A program made the position numbers and the translations under genes. 64,000 bases of DNA from Apium graveolens. Taxonomy: Eukaryota; Streptophyta; Magnoliopsida; Apiales; Apiaceae. A model generated the notes under the pieces. The model saw only the letters and a program-made list of their open reading frames with translations. It ran no database searches and was not told the origin of the DNA. Location: contig NW_027417638.1 of the NCBI RefSeq assembly GCF_009905375.1, positions 1-64,000 of the forward strand. Direction: 5' to 3'. Positions 58,856 through 64,000 of this stretch are shown here, in pieces; the stretch's first letter is position 1, and every line of letters begins with the position of its first letter.

Positions 58856-59053
58856 ATACCTTTCTCGGCCTTTTGGCTAAGATCAAGTGTAGTATCTGTT
58901 CTTATCAGTTTAATATCTGATATGTGGGTCATTGGCTCACACGATATTAAATTAATTTTTTAAGGGGGAAGATCCTTCACAATAGCTTGCTATAGGGTTC
59001 TTCACGAGTCGCCCAAGTGTTGCACTATTGCTTAGGCCTGGCTCACCCCACCA
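58856..59053 (+). ncRNA. U2: U2 spliceosomal snRNA (copy 2)
   Basis: The same architecture as copy 1, with ATACCTTTCTCGGCC, GTAGTA, stem IIa, Sm site and 3' hairpins. Differences from copy 1 are few and lie in the 3' half: Sm site AATTTTTTA (canonical), CTATAGGG for CTATTGGG (weakening the TAGCTTGCTA stem edge), ACGAGTCGCCC for AAGAGTCGCTC, and CACTATTGC for CACTACTGC. 3' box CATAGTTCAA present. On the Sm site it looks the better of the two U2 copies. Confidence 0.95.
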
Positions 59054-59059
59054 AAACAT

Positions 59060-60165
59060 AGTTCAATGTTTGTTAATCACAATTAGCCTTGATTTCATGT
59101 TCTAAGCATTACAGTTGATAAAAATTCTGGTGTGGATAATAACATCTTGTTTTTAGTGACTGAGCAAAGTTGCATAAAAACAGAACATAAAAACTTTTGA
59201 TAGAATACCTGTGAAAGTTTTTAGCTTGGGTGAATAGCTGCAACTTAAGAACAGATTTGTTGTTAGAAATTGCACTCCTGTCTGCTTTTCAACACTCCCG
59301 AGGAATAAAAAAGATGCCATCACTCTTTATAATTATATCGTCTTTATAATTATATCGCTCCTGCATCAATTCCGTCACGGATTCATATGAATGGTACGAT
59401 GTCATGAAGGAATTGTATTAAATGACAAGCACAACATAAAGAAAAGTTTCACCACAACAGCAAACAGGAAAAGAATAAAATTCAGCAGGCAAACTGTTAT
59501 TCATTCACACAATCGCCTTTTTACATTCGTACAGGGTGGCTCTGAAAATTCAGTTGAATACCCCCACGGGTGGGAGGATGGCAGATGACACAAATTGTTT
59601 CAAATCTCAACCTTTAAAGGATTTATCAGCTTTTACTAAATGAAACTATACTAATAACATAGAAGGCAGCTTCTCAAGATTCCAATACTGGAGACGAGAA
59701 TACCGATGGTTGCATCCGTGTTAGCAAACATGTTACAATTCATGTTGTGATGCAAAGTCTAAAGTTCACTTCATAGAAAATAACATGTTAAACCATGGAA
59801 TGTGCTCACCACATGTTAAACCATTTCAACACACTTAAAACAAATTTCCAAAAGGCAGGTTACTCACAACTTGGATAAATTATAGTTAAAACAAAGTTAT
59901 ATAAAAATTTGATGAATACTAAGAATTATGACCAAGTGGAATATACAACCTTTGGTGCCTAGGGATAAAAAGCCTCCACTCTCTAATTACAGAATTTCTA
60001 GCCAACTAATCTATAATCAAGAAACATGACATACACTATTCAACATAAAAATGTTGGACAATCACTTCTAATTTGGGATGCGACCAGCTTCTCTATATAT
60101 ACGTCCCAATTAGATTAATCTTTGATAAATAAATAGGCTTCATGTTGGCATACACTTGCTTCCTT
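59060..60165 (+). other. Spacer downstream of U2 copy 2
   Basis: No gene recognised. The sequence follows units B and C (for example TTTCAAATCTCAACCTTT, CACTTCTAATTTGGGATGCG) up to the deleted U6 locus. Confidence 0.6.
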
Positions 60166-60235
60166 ATAATAACTCCCACTTGGCTAAGGGGTGCAGGAAA
60201 CCGACTACGAGTCCAAGATGACCCGGAATATATTT
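60166..60235 (+). pseudogene. Deleted U6 locus: USE remnant joined to downstream flank
   Basis: CATGTTGGCATACACTTGC and ACTCCCACTTGGC are the usual U6 upstream sequence and USE. Directly after come GGTGCAGGAAACCGACTACG and GAGTCCAAGAT, which in units A and C lie after U6. The TATA and the whole U6 body are deleted. Confidence 0.8.
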
Positions 60236-60430
60236 TATAAATTTTTTTACATAAATATAAAAAAATCACAAAACGTACGGAAAATATTTGTTAAATTGCA
60301 AAATTTACATAAATATTTGTTAAATTGCAAATAGCGTTGGCTATTTAGTTTATATATATGCTTGTCCACTTGGTTTCTATATGCTGTAATGGCAAAAGTT
60401 GCCATTAAAAGTTTATAAAAGCAAGTGTTG

Positions 60431-60485
60431 CACGAGTCGCCCAAGTGTTGCACTATTGCTTAGGCCTGGCTCACCCCACCAGAAC
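60431..60485 (+). pseudogene. U2 snRNA 3'-end fragment
   Basis: ACGAGTCGCCCAAGTGTTGC, then ACTATTGCTTAGGCC and CTGGCTCACCCCACC: the last ~55 nt of U2, closest to copy 2, followed by the 3' box AACATAGTTCAATG. No 5' part. Confidence 0.9.
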
Positions 60486-61286
60486 ATAGTTCAATGTGGA
60501 CTTATGACATTAGCCTTGTGTTCCAAGATTTTAGGAGGCACGGGGCTTGGAATTTTGAAGTAAGAGTAAAACATTCCCACTGACATTAATTATAGCAACT
60601 TTGATCATGTTTTTTCCCAACCACTGACAGCAAAGTTACGTAAAACAACTTAGCAAAAAAGAAAGTTGCATAATACCAAACATTTATTTTTTATGGGATA
60701 CCTGAGATTGTTTCAGCTTCAGCTTGCAGTGAACATTCTGCAACATAAGTGCAGACTAACTTCAGGCAGACGATAGAGCGGCCATTTGATGCTAGAAATT
60801 GGACTTCTGTCCTCGGCTTACCACTGCTTTTCAACACTATAAAGGAAAAAAATGATGCCGTCACTTTTGATAATTGTATCACTCCTGAATCAATTGCAGT
60901 ACGTCAACCAGTCACTGATCTATATGAATAGTACGATGTCATGAATGAAGTGTGTATTAAAAGAAGACGAGCACAAGAAAAAGAAAAGTTTCAGCACAAC
61001 ATCAAACAAGAAAAAGATATAAGCAGGAATCTAACCAGTGACTAGCTTAGAATTTAAAGAACAGTCTGCTAAAATTTTAAGCCATAACAATCCCATAGGA
61101 AAGCAACGCTCGCTCAGCTTTGTTATCCATAACATCTAATGCCTCAAGCGTTGCATGAGCACAATTATAGATTCAAAGCCTTCATGTTGGCATACACATA
61201 CACTTGATTTCTTCTAAAATCTCGCACATTGGTTAAGAATATTTATTACTTATTCTTTATATAGTAACAGTTTGAGTGCATATATT

Positions 61287-61389
61287 GTCCCTTCGGGGAC
61301 ATCCAATAAAATTGGAATGATACAGAGAAGATTAGCATGGCCCCTGCACAAGGATGACACGCACAAATCGAGAAATGGTCCAAAATCTT
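61287..61389 (+). pseudogene. U6 snRNA variant, probably a pseudogene
   Basis: Full length, but with three substitutions against the other two copies: CCGAT to CCAAT, AACGAT to AATGAT (just before ACAGAGA) and TGCGCAA to TGCACAA (U4-pairing strand). All three are CpG transitions. The 3' end reads CCAAAATCTTTTT, interrupting the T-run, and the USE has a C-to-G change (CTCGCACATTG, 61221-61231). The TATA (TTTATATAG) is kept. The U4/U6 stem II mismatch and the weakened USE argue against function, although low expression cannot be excluded. Confidence 0.85.
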
Positions 61390-63184
61390 TTTGCCAACCA
61401 AATCTAGGAAATGGACCATAGTTTTGTTTGAAAAAAGCTCCCAGCAAAACTCTTTTTGTTCAAATCTAGCCATGAAATCAGGGGTGGAGGAAATGTACGA
61501 GTCCTAGATCCCCGAATATTTTTTTTTTAAAATATTACATAAAAATAGAAAAAAATTACAATCACAATACATACGTATTTTGGTTGACTGTAAAATATTA
61601 GCTAAGATACAACTAACCAGAAAAAAATGTATTTCAAGATTTCCTTACTGATTGAATGGTCATTAGAGTGCACTATTTTGAATTTATTCAATAAAATGAT
61701 GAATACAAATAAAATACAATCTCTTAATATAATACCTATTACTAGTTATATATTAGGAGTCTAATACAGTTTTAGAGATCACATGTACAATAATAGTAAC
61801 AACTAATTTTTAACTACTTCTGAGCAATGGCCTACTCTACTTATAAAGTTAATTTGCACCTGTATGCACTCACCAATCCTCCTAACTTCTAAAGTAACTA
61901 TGTATGCGCTCGCCCATTGTTAACCGCACAATATGCTAGTTTAGTCCTTTATTTTTGACATATTGACTAAATAGTGCAGAATTTTGATTCTCAAATCAAA
62001 GATATTATATGAACCATATCTATAAGTGAGTCTAGAAACATGCAATAAGCCTTTTATATCATGCCCTCTTGAACCTAGCCATGAAATCGCCTTCTTTTAA
62101 ATGTACGACCGACAATTAAGAGATCAAAAGGTTTCTAGTTGCACAAATTGAGGTTTCCATCCTGGATTCTTAAGCCGGCTCGGATACGATATGCTTGTGA
62201 ATTTAAGTTTCGAGATAAATCAAAAGTTATAATGCCTACCTCATTAAGCTACTATTGGATTCAATGAGATAGATCTGTAGCAATCAACATGATCACGTTA
62301 ACAAAAAAGGATAAGTTTGTAGCAACTAACAGAATATCGTAAAACAAGAAAAAGTAACATAAATTAACTGACTTGTACAATTAGAATATATATTTGCATG
62401 CTTCATATGCATGTGAAATCGATACCACTTTCGCATAGACACGTTGAATGACTTAATGGAGGAGGTGATCTTTCCTGAACGCCGGAACCAACACGATCCC
62501 TGTTTTCGTTATCAACCTGCCTAAGTCTCAACTCCAAAAAGTTGAACACTGATGGAGGTTAAAAAGTATCTAAAGAAGTGTCACGATACAGTGTACACTA
62601 ACAAAACTTTTTCAATTTAGCTAACTTTGTGCCCTCACAAGATTCATGCCCACTTATGTTTTTCACCGTAAATAGTTTTCTTTAAATTTTTGTGCACGAA
62701 ATAAATTGCTTCCTTGCTGCTGCATTGAATCATATATACATTATTAATCATTTTTATTCAAATCATATTATGTAAAGCAGAGTTTTACTGAATAGATTAT
62801 AGGGTGCAATATGAACAGGTACTTGCACAAGGACAGTATACATATACACATTAGGTTGAACTACAGCTTGTCACAAGCTAACAGATTACAAAGAAAGCTA
62901 GCAGCAAATAAGTTCTCAAGCGTACAATCAGTACATCCTGCACATAATTTGACCTTGCTACAAAAAACTCTAGAATCACCAATCCACATATCCAACATAG
63001 CCCACCTGGTTGAGAACTATATACAGAATTATACAAGCCCCTCTTAGAATTACCAAGTTCCATGTGGTTATTCATTTTTTTGGGACTTCAAAAGAAATTC
63101 CACATTGCACGAATAAGGTAAACAACATTATTAACATCACATATCAAAGAGCTGTCCGGATTTCTACTAATTGAACGCAACCGC

Positions 63185-63295
63185 GTGATCATGTGATGAG
63201 CATAGAGCAAACTATTGTTTCACATTTTACTAAAAAATAACATGTGCTTATCACTTGCAGTGGAATATTAATATCCTATCTTCAAGGGGAGTTTT
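63185..63295 (+). pseudogene. U5 snRNA pseudogene (copy c)
   Basis: The same decayed form as the 2153 copy: CATGTGATGAGCATAGAGC, loop CACATTTTACTAAAAAA, returning arm CATGTGCTTATCAC, and no Sm site (ATATCCTATCTTCAAGG). It carries additional stem mismatches. Confidence 0.83.
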
Positions 63296-64000
63296 GTATG
63301 GATCTCCGAGCAATTCAAGCTACAAGACTAATGCAATCCACCGACTAAAAGGGTTTACCGAACTCTGAAGTGTTTTAACAAACTCGTTCATCTGTGTCGT
63401 AATTATTTCAATATATTCACATAGTTGTTAAGTCTACAATTCCAGGTCTAAAATTTATGCAATAAACCACTATAGGGATAACTAAATCCTAACTCAAGTG
63501 TCTTAACAAATTGGTTCAACAGTGAGAACATAACTATTAAGGCAAGGGACATAATTGCATAATAACATATTACCATTACATACTTCATCATCATAACCTC
63601 TGATCTGAAGGGATGTACGAAACAAGCCCGAATGTCTGAAACAGCCAAAGGTTGATTCCCGTTTCAACTCCAAAAGTTAAATGGCTGATGGAGCATTTTC
63701 TCATGAGAAGTGATGCCTACATGTTAAGAATGAAATTTGAGCAAGAGGTCAATTAATGTACAGAATCAACTTTTAATATGTTCGCTTAAAACAGAACCAA
63801 AGCATATAAATGAAGATATAAAAAATGGAACGGAATTAAGCAAATAAAGGGACCAAACTGTTGGAAGATGCAAATGTTCATAGTCATTAGCAGAACTTAG
63901 AATTAAGTTCACGAGTTCTTTGACATGAATTGCTCATATACTCCAAAACATTGTTCTAATATATGGTTAATTTTTTCTCAACCACCCTAATGTTCGTACC

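Larger units (their letters stand above)
58015..59640 (+). repeat. Segmental duplication unit D2 (U2)
   Basis: A near-identical partner of 54480-56300; the join of two separated parts of D1 near 58060 and the absence of the U4 pseudogene show an internal deletion. From 59270 it also matches the start of unit B (ACACTCCCGAGGAA.. ATATCGCTCCTG). Confidence 0.88.
60828..64000 (+). repeat. Segmental duplication unit C (U6 variant + U5 pseudogene)
   Basis: Colinear with unit A from CTTTTCAACACTATAAAGG onward, through U6, the conserved block and the U5 remnant, to the GACCAAACTGTTGGAAGATG segment. It lacks about 1 kb corresponding to 2860-3810 of unit A, including the MITE. It continues past the window end. 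Confidence 0.88.

Noticed and set aside
1..64000. CRISPR arrays, bacterial operons, rRNA genes, organelle DNA inserts
   Set aside because: None seen; the sequence is plant nuclear in every recognisable part, and U3 is the only rRNA-related gene.

Overview
The window is nuclear DNA of a flowering plant, most likely a eudicot. The evidence is plant-type snRNA genes with an upstream sequence element (USE, close to RTCCCACATCG) plus TATA box, plant retrotransposon lineages (L1-type LINE, Ty1/copia, Ty3/gypsy Tat and Tekay/Del-like), a MuDR-type MULE, and high AT content. An Apiaceae-like source is only a guess. There is no intact ordinary protein-coding host gene.

The main feature is a multigene array of spliceosomal and nucleolar small RNA genes, all on the + strand. 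The first cluster reads U3 (19205), U5 remnant (20272), U5 (21043), U4 (22279), U2 pseudogene (23871), U6 (25547). The second is a rearranged relative: U3 (53819), U4 pseudogene (55003), U2 (55651), U2 (58856), U6 relic (60170), U2 fragment (60431), mutated U6 (61287), U5 pseudogene (63185). The left end holds a third piece: U6 (478) then U5 pseudogene (2153). The pieces are related by segmental duplication (1-4020, 24190-27530 and 60828-64000; 54480-56300 and 58015-59640). Products cover U2, U4, U5, U6 and the U3 snoRNA; U1 and the minor-spliceosome snRNAs were not seen. U3 and U6 genes mostly have Pol III-type USE-TATA spacing (24-26 nt) and T-runs. U2 and U4 have Pol II-type spacing (32 nt) and a CA..AGTNNAA 3' box.

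Transposons separate the array pieces. 3.2-19 kb: a hAT-like MITE, a possible Helitron, a degenerate L1-type LINE (6321-10966), and a copia-type solo LTR (11299-15790, TSD GATAT) that contains a gypsy solo LTR (12330-15760, TSD AATCT). 27.8-33 kb: a small SINE, then a MULE (29128-32664, 10-bp TSD) inserted in a LINE 3' end; it carries a broken transposase and a convergent two-exon GRF zinc-finger gene. 33.5-38.6 kb: a 5'-truncated Tat-type gypsy element with an antisense extra ORF. 38.9-44.8 kb: an apparent chimeric gene in which the first exons of a host gene (AAA-ATPase-like start) run in frame into the integrase and chromodomain of a Tekay-type element, followed by its 4.3-kb LTR. 44.8-50 kb: a decayed copia element (- strand) and another solo LTR (49003-49985, TSD CACAT). 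50.3-52.8 kb: an AT-rich minisatellite between GC-rich arms.

The functional genes are therefore probably the small RNA genes: U6 x2, U3 x2, U2 x2, U4 x1, U5 x1. The GRF gene and the integrase chimera are candidate protein genes. Everything else is transposon or duplication debris.
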